Of a stretch of 64,000 bases of DNA, positions 1 to 9,014 are shown in pieces. The notes below the pieces were generated by a model. That model saw only the letters and a list, made by a program, of their open reading frames with translations. It was not told the origin of the DNA and searched no databases. The DNA is from Brumimicrobium salinarum (lineage in GTDB: Bacteria; Bacteroidota; Bacteroidia; Flavobacteriales_D; Crocinitomicaceae). The number at the start of each line of letters is the position of its first letter. The first letter of the stretch is position 1. Position numbers and translations under genes: made by a program. The stretch lies in assembly GCF_002844555.1 (NCBI RefSeq), contig NZ_PJNI01000001.1, positions 310,001-374,000 on the forward strand. The letters are read 5' to 3'.

Positions 1-252
1 CTAGTAGTTAATAAACTACAATATAGAGTATTCTTTTCAACTGGTTGGAATGTGAGATTTGCGAAGGATCTTACCAGCTAACCGTTTATTCAAATGATTA
101 ACGTCTTAGATATATTTAATGGTAAAGTATCAGATAGGTATTTTAAAGAATAATGATTATTTTCTAAAAGTTGTTATATCGCACTATTAAAATTGACGTT
201 TATCATTAACTTATCATTTTAAAATCTACACATTTGTAAAAAATAAAGCATT

Positions 253-1560
253 ATGAAAAGAGCATTTTATTATACACTTCTATTTACTGGTCTTATAAGT
301 TTCTTTACAAGTTATAGTTTTGGTCAATTTGAACTTACAGGCCAATATAAGGCAAGAGCTGAGTTTGCCAATGGTTACCAAAGACCTTTGATGAATAATC
401 AGGATCCCGGTTTTTTTATTGCTCAAAGAGCTCGTTTGGGAGGAATCTACACACATGAACGTTTTCAATTTAATGTAACAGTTCAAGATGTAAGGACATG
501 GGGGAATACTTCTCATTTAGCCATTGATGATAACGGACTTTTATCTGTCTATGAAGCTAATGTGTCCTTATTTTTAAATAAAAAATGGGCCATAAAAGTA
601 GGTCGTCAACCAATTTCGTATGATAACCAACGTATTTTCGGAGGATTAGATTGGGCAATGCAAGGAAGGCGACACGACGCTGCACTTATTCAGTTTAGAG
701 ACAGCAGTTGGAGTTTAGATGTAGGAGCAGCCTATAATCAAGACCGCCCATCCAATCACCAGATTTTTTATACCGTAAATAATTATAAAACCTTCCAATA
801 TGTTTGGGCGAATAAGAAATGGACCAATTTTGAGGCAAGTCTGCTCGCATTAAACAACGGAATTGACCAGTTTTATACAGAAGATAGCATTCAAAAAAGT
901 AGAACTAATTTTTCACAGACTATTGGAACCCAACTTAGTTATAAACGTTCTAAGTTTGACATCACCGCTTACGGTTATTATCAAATGGGATTTGCAGCAA
1001 ACCATCAAACACTAAGTGCTTACAATGCAAGTCTTGCAGGAACGTATAAACCAAATAAAAAATGGAGATTCACACTTGGAGGAGAACTTCTTTCAGGAAC
1101 ATCACAAGAAGCTACTGTTAATGATAAAAACAGATCGTTCACACCACTATTTGGTACCAATCATGGATTTAATGGATTTATGGATTACTTCTATGTTGGG
1201 AACCATGGAAATAACGTAGGATTAATCGATGGTTATTTAAAAGCTAAATATACCAAAGGGAAATACACTTTTGCTTTAGCAAACCACTTATTCTTTACTG
1301 AATCTGATGTTAGAATACCAGGAATACCGCTAATGCCTGGTTTCGTAGCAATGGATCCTTTCTTAGGCTATGAAATTGATTTCACTTTTAAATATCAATT
1401 TGTGGATGAAGTAAGCATTCAAGCCGGATACTCTCATATGTTTGGAACATCAACTATGCGGGAAGTGAAAATGGTGGACGACGACGATACAAGTGGTTGG
1501 GCTTATGTAATGTTAACTGTGAAACCGTTCAAAAACTTTAAGCCTTTTGAAAAGAAATAG
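253..1560 (+). CDS. Alginate-export-family outer-membrane porin-like protein
   Basis: The 435-residue protein starts with a hydrophobic signal peptide (about residues 1-24, ending TSYSFG) and continues as alternating beta-strand sequence with many aromatic residues, as in an outer-membrane barrel. The segments FFIAQRARLGGIYTHE and KVGRQPISYDNQRIFGG look like the alginate_exp/AlgE-like porin family. Expected location is the outer membrane, acting as a diffusion or substrate channel. The substrate cannot be told from sequence; the family name does not prove alginate. The gene is monocistronic and ends at a clear hairpin terminator. No TonB plug or partner SusD is adjacent. Confidence 0.75.
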   Translation: MKRAFYYTLLFTGLISFFTSYSFGQFELTGQYKARAEFANGYQRPLMNNQDPGFFIAQRARLGGIYTHERFQFNVTVQDVRTWGNTSHLAIDDNGLLSVYEANVSLFLNKKWAIKVGRQPISYDNQRIFGGLDWAMQGRRHDAALIQFRDSSWSLDVGAAYNQDRPSNHQIFYTVNNYKTFQYVWANKKWTNFEASLLALNNGIDQFYTEDSIQKSRTNFSQTIGTQLSYKRSKFDITAYGYYQMGFAANHQTLSAYNASLAGTYKPNKKWRFTLGGELLSGTSQEATVNDKNRSFTPLFGTNHGFNGFMDYFYVGNHGNNVGLIDGYLKAKYTKGKYTFALANHLFFTESDVRIPGIPLMPGFVAMDPFLGYEIDFTFKYQFVDEVSIQAGYSHMFGTSTMREVKMVDDDDTSGWAYVMLTVKPFKNFKPFEKK

Positions 1561-1597
1561 TATTTATTAAGATTACCTAGATCTAAATAAAGTTTCG

Positions 1598-1630
1598 GCC
1601 TTCTTCTAATTGTTTGAAGAAGGCTTTTTT
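1598..1630 (+). terminator. Rho-independent terminator after the porin gene
   Basis: A 9-bp perfect stem (GCCTTCTTC paired with GAAGAAGGC) with a 9-base loop is followed directly by six T. It lies 38 bases after the porin stop codon. Confidence 0.85.
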
Positions 1631-1817
1631 GATCAAAAAATTGAACAGATTAAAATATAGAGATTTAAAATTTACAATTATAAATCCTCCCCCTGTATCT
1701 TCATCCAAAGGAGGAAGTGCCACGATCAACATTGTCCGTAACAATAAGACTTTTATATCAACCGATATAATCGTTTAAAAAAAAGCGACTTAAGATTAAC
1801 TCCTCCCCGAGAGGGAA

Positions 1818-2055
1818 TTAACCCGAATTATTCACCAATCTTAAAGTTTAAGAGTATTAACATCTGTAAGTCAGTATTTTAACTGTATTTCCTGTAAAAT
1901 TTGAGAAACCCATTTTTGGGTATTTGTGTATTTGTAAGATTTTGATTTAATTTTGATCTATTCGTCGTTACAAGCCCCGCGAAATATACATATATTACTT
2001 TAGGTCTTGTGCCTAGAATAGATTTAAAATTAAATGCATGAATAATCCGGGTTAA
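1818..2055. repeat. Inverted pair of a short AATCCGGGTTAA-type repeat
   Basis: TTAACCCGAATTATTCA at 1818-1834 is the near reverse complement of TGAATAATCCGGGTTAA ending at 2055. The same core, AATAATCCGGGTTAA, recurs at 46197-46211 and inverted at 47395-47409. The flank AAATGCATGAA before 2041 also matches the flank at 46154-46164, so the copies belong to one element family. No transposase lies between the arms. Confidence 0.55.
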
Positions 2056-2104
2056 GGAAAAGGGAAAATACAATTGAAGCAAAAATAAACTAGTTGTGTT
2101 TTAT

Positions 2105-2809
2105 TCAATCAAACAAAGTGGTACCAGACATTAACTTATTAAAGTCAGGAATGCTTATTTCCTTTTTATTTAGTTCTAAATATCCTTCCTTTTCCATTTT
2201 TGCAAGCGTACGAATTGTTGTTTCTTGCGTTGTACCAGCTAAACTTGCTATTTCAGCTCTTGATAATTTTATATTGATTGTTTTTCCATCTTCTTTATAA
2301 CCGTAGGTATTGACCAATAAAACAAGTGATTCTGCAATTCGTTCTTGAACAGATTTTTGAGATAATCCCAAAATACTTTCTTCTGCTGTTTTTAAATCGT
2401 CGCCTAATAAATTAATGATATTCTTTGAAAAATGTCGGTTTTTATCAACCATAGATAAAAATGTATTCTTAAGAATTAAGCATACATAGACATCTTCAAT
2501 AGCAATAGCACTGGCTTGATAAGGTTCTTGATTTAAAAGAGAACGATAACCGATGATATCCCCTGGTTTAGAAAACCTTAAGATCTGTTCTTTACCGTCC
2601 TTACCCATCTTCGTTAGTTTTACTTTTCCTTTGTAAAGACAGTAAAGTCCAACAGTATATGCACCAGATTTAAACAAGTACTCACCTTTTTTAATTGTTA
2701 GGTGTTTTTTATCTTGACCTATTTCAGCCTTAACACCAGGAGAGAACGCACAAAAAAATCCTTCTTGTATTTCACAGTCTTGACAACTTGGAAACGATAT
2801 ATCTTTCAT
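2105..2809 (-). CDS. Crp/Fnr family transcriptional regulator
   Basis: The 234-residue protein has an N-terminal cyclic-nucleotide-binding-like beta-roll (about residues 30-140) and a C-terminal winged helix with the recognition segment AGTTQETTIRTLAKMEKEG. Three cysteines cluster at the N-terminus (C9, C12, C20), which resembles the Fe-S ligand region of FNR-type sensors; a fourth cysteine (C57) and another (C110) lie in the beta-roll. An oxygen or redox sensor is possible but not shown. It is transcribed alone, facing away from the thioesterase/MATE pair upstream by a 137-bp gap. I saw no clear TTGAT-N4-ATCAA site beside it. Confidence 0.85.
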   Translation of the reverse strand: MKDISFPSCQDCEIQEGFFCAFSPGVKAEIGQDKKHLTIKKGEYLFKSGAYTVGLYCLYKGKVKLTKMGKDGKEQILRFSKPGDIIGYRSLLNQEPYQASAIAIEDVYVCLILKNTFLSMVDKNRHFSKNIINLLGDDLKTAEESILGLSQKSVQERIAESLVLLVNTYGYKEDGKTINIKLSRAEIASLAGTTQETTIRTLAKMEKEGYLELNKKEISIPDFNKLMSGTTLFD

Positions 2810-2946
2810 GACAGTCTCATTTTAAAACATTAACGAAATTAGCTAATTAAGACATAAACATCTTAAAATAAGATATGAGATAAATCAGTTTTTAAATAAG
2901 AAGGCCTTTACATCGGTATAATCAGCATAGATAGTCAGTGTAACAC

Positions 2947-3336
2947 CTACTTTACTGAAACTGGGTTCTTATTATCATCAACAGCAACCATGGTAAATGA
3001 ACCAAATACGGCTTGCTCCCTTTTGTGGGAATACATTTCTTCAACAAATATTTCAACACAAACCACTATACTCGTTCTTCCTACTTTTTCAATATTCGCA
3101 ACGAGTTCAACCAAAGTACCGCTAGGTATGGGTTTCTTAAAATCTACACGATCAGAGCTAACCGTAACAACTTTTTGACGTGAAAATCGGGTTGCACAGA
3201 TAAAGGCAACTTCATCCATCATTTGTAATGCGGTACCACCAAATAGAGTGTCATAATGATTAGTTGTATTTGGAAAAACTGCTTTAAAAATTCGTGTTTC
3301 AGCGTCTTTTTTACGTTGTTCAAGATTCATATTCAT
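2947..3336 (-). CDS. Hotdog-fold acyl-CoA thioesterase
   Basis: The 129-residue protein is a single hotdog domain of the YciA/BFIT acyl-CoA hydrolase type. The family signature HYDTLFGGTALQMMDEVAF (about residues 27-45) covers the central helix and its catalytic acidic residue, and VDFKKPIPSGTLVELVANI follows. It would release CoA from acyl-CoA in the cytoplasm. The start overlaps the MATE stop by 17 bases; a second ATG two codons in (3330) shortens this to 11 bases. It is probably co-transcribed with and translationally coupled to the MATE gene. Confidence 0.85.
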   Translation of the reverse strand: MNMNLEQRKKDAETRIFKAVFPNTTNHYDTLFGGTALQMMDEVAFICATRFSRQKVVTVSSDRVDFKKPIPSGTLVELVANIEKVGRTSIVVCVEIFVEEMYSHKREQAVFGSFTMVAVDDNKNPVSVK

Positions 3337-4723
3337 TGGTCATTATTTCTGAGGCGATCCTATTTTTACTTTCGAGATCTGCTTCTTGTTTTGAAGGATA
3401 TTTTGCTGGAAAAATTTTAAAATATAAAAAACTCACTAAAGCTGCTCCAATATCGGCAATAGGAAATGACATCCAAATACCTGATAATCCAAAATATAAA
3501 GGCAATAATAAAACCAAGGGGATAAGAAAGATCCCTTGTTTGGTTAAAGCTAAAAACAAAGCAGCTCCAGCTTTTCCTATAGCTTGGAAGTAGGCACTTA
3601 TAATTAAACTTACCGCCAATAATGGAGTGGCAAGAAAAACAGTTCGAATAACAGGCGAGGTTTCACGTATTAATTCTAAATCGTTGGTAAAAAGACGAGG
3701 TATTTCTGAAGACAAACTCATCAAAATGATAAAAATTAGAAGCGAAAATGCAGAAGCCCAACCAATTGATAATTTAATGATTTTTTCCACTCGTTCTTTT
3801 AATCGAGCACCAAAATTATATCCTACAATAGGAACAAAACCTTGGGTGATTCCTAAAACAGGGAAATTAGCAAACATCAAAATTCGGTTTACAATTCCAT
3901 ATACTGATAAACCCTGTTCACCCCCGTAATAAAACAAAGAATTGTTGAGCACGATAGCCAGAATACTAATAACTCCTTGTCTAGCTAAAGTAACCAAACC
4001 TAAAGCACTGATTTCTTTTATTAAGGGAAAAGAGGGAATACAATATTCTAATGATATTCTCAGCATTGATTTACCAAAAACAAAGTGAGATAATGTAAAA
4101 GCAGCACTCCCAATATAAGATAGCGTTGTTGCCCATGCCGCTCCTTCAATACCTAAATCGAGCAAAATAATAAATATAGGATCTAAAATTATATTTAAAA
4201 TTGCGGGAATTATCATTGCAAACATTGCTACTCTCGGATACCCTTCAGCACGAATAACATTGTTACTCATCATTGACCAAGCGAGGAATGGCACGCCGAT
4301 TAACAGAATGTTAAAATAAGCTATCGCAGGTCCTTCAACATCTCCCATCCCGCCAAAGACATGAATGATTTCATCAGTATATATCGCACCAAGAACGACA
4401 AATAAGAGTGCTAACGTAATGGTCATCATTACTTGATGTCCAAAAGTTTTAAAAGCTTTACTTTGATTTTTATTTCCTAATGCACGGGAAAGAACTGATG
4501 AACCTCCTACACCAATTGCCATTCCGATACTAGAGATAAGAAAAGTAATCGGTAAAACAACAGTAATGGCTCCAATTGCATCTGCACCAACAAAATTCCC
4601 TACATATATTGTATCAACGATGGCATAAATAGACATTGTTAATATACCCACAGATGCTGGAATGGCTTGTCCTGCCAATAACTTACCCAAAGGTGCTTTT
4701 CCAAACTTTTCTGTCGACTTCAT
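3320..4723 (-). CDS. MATE family efflux transporter
   Basis: The protein is 467 residues, the usual length, with about 12 hydrophobic segments in two halves typical of MATE multidrug/Na+ antiporters. The N-terminus (GQAIPASVGILTMSIYAIVD) and the segment FGGMGDVEGPAIAYFNILL fit the NorM/DinF branch common in Bacteroidota. It sits in the inner membrane and exports cationic compounds or toxins; the substrate is unknown. It is the first gene of a two-gene unit with the thioesterase. Confidence 0.88.
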   Translation of the reverse strand: MKSTEKFGKAPLGKLLAGQAIPASVGILTMSIYAIVDTIYVGNFVGADAIGAITVVLPITFLISSIGMAIGVGGSSVLSRALGNKNQSKAFKTFGHQVMMTITLALLFVVLGAIYTDEIIHVFGGMGDVEGPAIAYFNILLIGVPFLAWSMMSNNVIRAEGYPRVAMFAMIIPAILNIILDPIFIILLDLGIEGAAWATTLSYIGSAAFTLSHFVFGKSMLRISLEYCIPSFPLIKEISALGLVTLARQGVISILAIVLNNSLFYYGGEQGLSVYGIVNRILMFANFPVLGITQGFVPIVGYNFGARLKERVEKIIKLSIGWASAFSLLIFIILMSLSSEIPRLFTNDLELIRETSPVIRTVFLATPLLAVSLIISAYFQAIGKAGAALFLALTKQGIFLIPLVLLLPLYFGLSGIWMSFPIADIGAALVSFLYFKIFPAKYPSKQEADLESKNRIASEIMTNEYES

Positions 4724-4879
4724 ATTTTACACTAACATTCACTAAAAAGAAATGTTGTGAAGATAGTTTTTTATTTTAAAAAGAAAACAGGAAAACAAAA
4801 TCAAAGAATTGGTGTCAAAATGGTTTAGATAATTAACCGTTTTAAAAAACAAACAAGACTAAATATCCGAATCTTTCTT

Positions 4880-5947
4880 CTAACTATTAATTATCAGACT
4901 AGAAAACCTTTTACGTTGAAGATCTGCAGAAAATTTTGGATGTGATTGAAGCGCTTTTTTATAGGCTTGATGATGGGTAAAAAACTTTGTTAAAGTTTCG
5001 CTAACATTTGCTAAGTCATAGAATAAACATCCTTTACTAAAATCTTCCCAATATGCATATTGTTGGTGAATTAACATGGGGATCGAATAAGAAAAAGCCA
5101 CGTTAATCGCCCCAGAAATCTGCCTGTTGAAATATTCATCTGCACTTGGTGTATGGGGATGAACTAACGGAAGTATTAAATCTGTATTTTGTAAGTAGGC
5201 ATCAAAAAGCTCTTCCGAGATGAAGGAATCAAAGAGTTTTACTTGATCGAAAAGTTGATTTTCTTTTAACTTTTCAATAAAATCAACAACTTCAGTATTT
5301 TTAACATCGCTTTTACCTAAAAAAACAAAGGATATGTCCTTGTTAGCCTGCTTAGCGATATTAATGAATCCGTCAAGGTCTTTTCTTCGATTTTCTACCC
5401 CACCAATTATAGTTACACGCCACTTCCTTGTTTTTTCAATCCTTTCGTCAAAGTTTGGATAATCTAAAGGGTAAAAACTATTAATTGTTAAATGTTTTTG
5501 TTCTGGTATTTTGGCTAATAAAGTGTCATTTAGAACAAAGTAATTTTTTATTTTTAATGAGATAATTTTTTGGGTAAAACTATTCGGTATTTTCTTTATG
5601 GTATGTAAAATTCCATAAAACTTTATGGGTGAAAACAAACTAATCAACATAAGGTTTCTAATGTGTCCACCTTGTGCAGTATTACATATCACTTTACTGA
5701 TGCCTTTTTGTTTGAGTTGTTTTTTCAAACGAACCATTGCATTAACATCAGCACGTGTTTTACCTGAAAGTTCAACTTTATAAAAACCATCGAACAATGA
5801 TTTGAAGTAAGTATTTCGTAAATAAATTTCTTCATTTCCAAAAAAATAAACTTCACAACCTTGTTCCTTTAAGCCGAGTACCTGACTAAGAATGCACTCA
5901 TCGTGACTTCCACCAATTTCAATTATGGCAATTCTTTGTTTTGACAA
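4880..5947 (-). CDS. GT-B fold glycosyltransferase-like protein
   Basis: The 355-residue soluble protein has a Rossmann-like start (IAIIEIGGSHDECILSQVLG) and a second nucleotide-binding-like half (VTIIGGVENRRKDLDGFINI, then FVFLGKSD and LPLVHPHTPSADEYF). This is the two-domain layout of GT-B glycosyltransferases of the GT4 type. The catalytic EX7E pattern is not obvious, so the donor and acceptor are unknown. The chosen start is TTG at 5947; no earlier or better ATG exists in frame. It stands alone, with 156 bp to the MATE gene. Confidence 0.6.
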   Translation of the reverse strand: MSKQRIAIIEIGGSHDECILSQVLGLKEQGCEVYFFGNEEIYLRNTYFKSLFDGFYKVELSGKTRADVNAMVRLKKQLKQKGISKVICNTAQGGHIRNLMLISLFSPIKFYGILHTIKKIPNSFTQKIISLKIKNYFVLNDTLLAKIPEQKHLTINSFYPLDYPNFDERIEKTRKWRVTIIGGVENRRKDLDGFINIAKQANKDISFVFLGKSDVKNTEVVDFIEKLKENQLFDQVKLFDSFISEELFDAYLQNTDLILPLVHPHTPSADEYFNRQISGAINVAFSYSIPMLIHQQYAYWEDFSKGCLFYDLANVSETLTKFFTHHQAYKKALQSHPKFSADLQRKRFSSLIINS

Positions 5948-6058
5948 TCAATGTGTTTTATAAAGTGATAAATCTGTAACGAAATTACGAAAATAAGTAT
6001 AAATTGGGATTGTATACATCACCATAATTTTAAAATACTCATAAGGAACTTTAATAAT

Positions 6059-6574
6059 TTAATCTGTTATACGTTTTTGGTTAGTTGATTTTTTAGAAAT
6101 CATTTTTTGAATAAATAAATTACTTGGAATGGTGATTAAGCCGCCCTCTTTATTTTTTATGGTAACGAAGAAGATTCCTATATCGTTTATGGTACCTTTT
6201 ACAGGATGATCTATATCGAATACTTCTATTTCATCTCCCATTTTTGCAGGATGATTGAAAAAAATAATTAACGTGGCCGTAATGTTTGAAATAATTGACC
6301 ATTGAGCAAAAAACGCAATTCCAAGAACAGTAAGAATAGAAGTTATAAATAACATTAGCTCTGATTGTTCTACACCCCAAATTAAAAGGATTAATGTTAA
6401 CGCTGTGGTGATTAAAATGAGATTAATGATTTTACCAACGATATTAACTCTTGATGCTGATTTTGAAAATTTTAAAGCTGCTTTTATGGTCGCTTTTTTT
6501 GTTAGATATTTTAAAACAAAGTGAATAACAAGAATAACTATTGTTTCGATAAGATGTAGATAATATTCTTCCAT
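6059..6574 (-). CDS. Small mechanosensitive ion channel (MscS family)
   Basis: At 171 residues this is a minimal MscS: two or three N-terminal hydrophobic segments, then the pore-lining and beta-domain signature FAQWSIISNITATLIIFF and HPAKMGDEIEVFDI, then the start of the beta domain ending GGLITIPSNLFIQKMISKK. The C-terminal alpha/beta vestibule of full MscS (about 280 residues) is absent, but the frame is clean and short MscS proteins are common in Flavobacteria. It acts in the inner membrane, relieving osmotic pressure. A TAnnTTTG box precedes the start. Confidence 0.85.
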   Translation of the reverse strand: MEEYYLHLIETIVILVIHFVLKYLTKKATIKAALKFSKSASRVNIVGKIINLILITTALTLILLIWGVEQSELMLFITSILTVLGIAFFAQWSIISNITATLIIFFNHPAKMGDEIEVFDIDHPVKGTINDIGIFFVTIKNKEGGLITIPSNLFIQKMISKKSTNQKRITD

Positions 6575-6598
6575 ACGAACGTTTTTTAAATGTTACAA

Positions 6599-6606
6599 CA
6601 AAAGTA
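6599..6606 (-). promoter_or_regulatory. -7 promoter box of the MscS-like gene
   Basis: Read on the minus strand, TACTTTTG matches the Bacteroidota sigma-ABfr -7 consensus TAnnTTTG. It lies 24 bases upstream of the ATG at 6574. A -33 TTTG box is not clear. Confidence 0.6.
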
Positions 6607-6840
6607 TAGTTCTTTGAAGGAAAAACAACTGTATTTAAAGCGTAAATAAAGCATAATTTCCATTGTGTTTATTTTCATGCTGTAGCAATACAAGTTTCGT
6701 ATAGAGGGACGAGAATAATCTAAACAGTTCAAACCAGCCTAATATCTGAAATTATAACTTTCTTAACTGTGACAATTGCAACTTCAATAATAGCCTTATC
6801 TCCTTCATATAAAACGTATTAACTAATTGGTTTTAAACAA

Positions 6841-6872
6841 AAAAAGTTCTAACAAAAATGCTAGAACTTTTT
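6841..6872 (-). terminator. Terminator after the tandem rhodanese genes
   Basis: An 11-bp perfect stem (AAAAAGTTCTA with TAGAACTTTTT) around a 10-base loop lies 35 bases past the stop of the last rhodanese gene. Read on the minus strand it ends in a T tract. The plus-strand reading also has a T tract, so it may work both ways. Confidence 0.75.
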
Positions 6873-6907
6873 TTACATTAATTATATGTACTACTACTAT
6901 TATGAAA

Positions 6908-7213
6908 CTAAAGCTTGTTATTTAAACTTCTCCAACCTCCACCATTATATACCTCAAACCCTGCGTTTTTAAGAATACTTTTCGCACTTCCGCTTCTGTT
7001 TCCTGAAGCGCAACAGGTTATGATAACTTGGTTTTTCTTTAAACCTTTTAATTTATTATTTAATGATTGCAACGGAATGTTTTTCGATCCTTTTATATGC
7101 CCACCTTTAAACTCTTGAGGTGTTCTTACATCAAGAATAAGAGCTCCATTTCTTTTCAATTCTGCGAAATCTATTTTTGGTCCGCCTCCAAATAATCTAC
7201 TTAAAAACCCCAT
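6908..7213 (-). CDS. Single-domain rhodanese-like protein, second of a tandem pair
   Basis: The 101-residue protein is one rhodanese domain: LILDVRTPQEFKGGHIKGS, then the active-site loop CCASGNRSG, whose second cysteine is the expected persulfide carrier, and a C-terminal NGGGWRSL. It has no signal peptide, so it is cytoplasmic. Likely role is sulfane-sulfur transfer or thiosulfate:acceptor transfer; the acceptor is unknown. It starts 2 bases after the stop of a paralogue with the same active-site loop, so the two form an operon made by duplication. Confidence 0.85.
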   Translation of the reverse strand: MGFLSRLFGGGPKIDFAELKRNGALILDVRTPQEFKGGHIKGSKNIPLQSLNNKLKGLKKNQVIITCCASGNRSGSAKSILKNAGFEVYNGGGWRSLNNKL

Positions 7214-7215
7214 GC

Positions 7216-7476
7216 TTATGCGTTTTGCGCTACTTTATAATTTACTTCCATCCAGCCACCGCCGTTCTCACACTCAATTCCGTGAGATTTTAAAAATTGA
7301 ACCGCTTGGCCACTTCTATTTCCTGAAGCACAGCAAAGAATAGGATTTTCCATTGCTTTAATCTCATCTATTCGGTTGGGAACTTCTTGCAATGGAATGT
7401 TTATACTCCCTGCAACATTTCCACCCATAAATTCCATTTCGGAACGTACGTCTATAATTACTCTATTATCGCTCAT
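7216..7476 (-). CDS. Single-domain rhodanese-like protein, first of a tandem pair
   Basis: The protein is about 86 residues from ATG 7476. A TTG at 7497 would add seven residues and is also possible, since the -7 box at 7506-7513 would then give an almost leaderless message. It contains VIIDVRSEMEFMGGNVAGS and the loop CCASGNRSG with the catalytic cysteine, then ENGGGWMEV. It is a close paralogue of the gene directly downstream. The matching CC loop and GGGW ending suggest the two act in one sulfur-relay pathway. Confidence 0.82.
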   Translation of the reverse strand: MSDNRVIIDVRSEMEFMGGNVAGSINIPLQEVPNRIDEIKAMENPILCCASGNRSGQAVQFLKSHGIECENGGGWMEVNYKVAQNA

Positions 7477-7505
7477 GTCTTTAATTTTAAGTTTCAATTC
7501 TGCAA

Positions 7506-7513
7506 CAAAGTTA
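7506..7513 (-). promoter_or_regulatory. -7 promoter box of the rhodanese pair
   Basis: TAACTTTG on the minus strand fits TAnnTTTG. It is 29 bases before ATG 7476 and 8 before the alternative TTG 7497. Confidence 0.55.
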
Positions 7514-7607
7514 AGGACATGTAAAGGGTTTTACAGTTACTTTTGTAACATAACCCCAAGTGAATAGTGAGATAAACACATCATTAACAACCTCCTTTAA
7601 ATAAAAA

Positions 7608-7637
7608 CACCGCCTCATACTACTGTACAAGACGGTG
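7608..7637 (-). terminator. Terminator after serS
   Basis: On the minus strand the stem CACCGTCT pairs with AGGCGGTG (one G:U), followed by TTTTTATTT. It lies 18 bases after the serS stop. Confidence 0.65.
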
Positions 7638-7655
7638 ATTCTGATTAAATTTAGT

Positions 7656-8927
7656 TTAATTTATAATATCAAAATTCAAATACTTTTCAAGTACTTTTGG
7701 TATTTCAATTCCTTCAGGAGTCTGATAATTTTCAAGCAATGCTGCTAAAACCCTTGGCAATGCCAGTGCACTTCCGTTTAATGTATGACACAATTGCGTT
7801 TTTTTGTTTTCATTCCTGAAGCGTAATTTCAAACGATTTGCTTGGAAAGTTTCAAACAACGAAACAGAACTTACTTCTAACCATTTTTCTTGTGCTGCTG
7901 AGAATACTTCAAAATCATACGTAATTGCAGAAGTAAACCCTAAATCTCCACCGCAAAGCCTTAAAATTCGGTAGTGTAAACCTAGTTTTTCAAGCAGCCC
8001 TTTTACGTGGTTTACCATTTCTTCAAGCGCTTTTTCAGAATGATCAGGGTGTTCAATACGTACCAATTCAACCTTATCAAATTGATGCAAACGGTTTAAT
8101 CCACGCACATCACTTCCATAAGAACCCGCTTCTCTTCTAAAATTGGGCGTATACCCTGTCATTTTAATTGAAAAGTCTTCTTTTGGTAGAATGACATCAC
8201 GGTAGATATTGGTTAGCGGAACTTCTGATGTAGGAATTAAAAATAGATTGTCCTTAGTTGCATGATACATTTGACCTTCTTTATCTGGTAATTGACCTGT
8301 TCCAATACCACTATCTTCATTCACCAATAATGGTGGAATATATTCAGTGTATCCAGCATTTTCAGACTCATCTAAGAAAAAGTTGATTAATGCACGTTGT
8401 AATTTTGCTCCTTTACCTTTATAAAAGGGAAAACCAGTTCCAGTTACCTTAACACCTAATTCAAAATCGATAATATCATACTTTTTGGCCAATTCCCAGT
8501 GTGGCAAAGGTGTACCGGTAAACTTAACTTTTTGTCCAACCTCTTCAACAGTTACATTATCATCTTCGGATTTACCAGCAGGTACAATATCTTTTGGAAC
8601 ATTAGGAACTTCATATAAGAGTTCTTGAATTTTATCCTCTAGTTGAGCAACCTCTTCTTTAAGTGTTTGTTCCTGTTTTTTTAATTGTGCAGTTTTTTCT
8701 TTAGCTGTGTTCGCCTCATCTTTTTTTCCTGCTCCCATTAGTTTTCCAATCTCTTTTGAGATTTTATTACTTTCGGATTGTACGGATTCCATTTCCGTTT
8801 TTTTTGCGCGCCATGATTCATCAAGCGCAGTAATTTCGTTCAACTGCGTGCTAAAATCAACGCCACGTTTTTTTAACCCTTCAATAAGGATTTCTTTTTC
8901 TGCTCTAATCCGTGTAATTTCCAACAT
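7656..8927 (-). CDS. serS: Seryl-tRNA synthetase
   Basis: The 423-residue protein matches the usual length. An N-terminal coiled-coil tRNA-binding arm (about residues 30-100, rich in K/E/Q with SNKISKEIGKLMGAGKKDEA) is followed by the class II core: LIPTSEVPLTNIYRD, then motif 2 (NFRREAGSYGSDVRGLNRLHQF) and motif 3 (NGSALALPRVLAALLENYQ). It charges tRNA-Ser in the cytoplasm and also tRNA-Sec where present. It is transcribed alone from a TAnnTTTG box upstream. Confidence 0.97.
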   Translation of the reverse strand: MLEITRIRAEKEILIEGLKKRGVDFSTQLNEITALDESWRAKKTEMESVQSESNKISKEIGKLMGAGKKDEANTAKEKTAQLKKQEQTLKEEVAQLEDKIQELLYEVPNVPKDIVPAGKSEDDNVTVEEVGQKVKFTGTPLPHWELAKKYDIIDFELGVKVTGTGFPFYKGKGAKLQRALINFFLDESENAGYTEYIPPLLVNEDSGIGTGQLPDKEGQMYHATKDNLFLIPTSEVPLTNIYRDVILPKEDFSIKMTGYTPNFRREAGSYGSDVRGLNRLHQFDKVELVRIEHPDHSEKALEEMVNHVKGLLEKLGLHYRILRLCGGDLGFTSAITYDFEVFSAAQEKWLEVSSVSLFETFQANRLKLRFRNENKKTQLCHTLNGSALALPRVLAALLENYQTPEGIEIPKVLEKYLNFDIIN

Positions 8928-8948
8928 AATGTATCAATTTAGAAAGCG

Positions 8949-8956
8949 CAAATTTA
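8949..8956 (-). promoter_or_regulatory. -7 promoter box of serS
   Basis: TAAATTTG on the minus strand fits TAnnTTTG, 21 bases upstream of the serS ATG. Confidence 0.6.
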
Positions 8957-9014
8957 ATAGTTATTGCGTGATTAAGGTAGGAGTGTTAAAGAATTCTTTT
9001 TTTAGAAGCGTTTT

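Larger units (their letters stand above)
1561..2104. other. Gene-free stretch with a terminator and an inverted repeat pair
   Basis: Between the porin stop and the Crp/Fnr stop I see the porin terminator and an inverted pair of short repeats (1818-1834 and 2037-2055). I see no convincing gene. A 67-codon minus-strand frame at 1879-2082 has no recognisable features and overlaps one of the repeats. Confidence 0.6.
6575..6907. other. 333-bp gene-free stretch
   Basis: It contains the -7 box of the MscS-like gene on one side and the rhodanese terminator (6841-6872) on the other. I see no ORF, tRNA or repeat in the rest. Confidence 0.6.

Noticed and set aside
1879-2082. 67-codon minus-strand frame in the porin/Crp gap
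   Set aside because: No domain, no promoter, and it overlaps the REP-like arm at 2037-2055.
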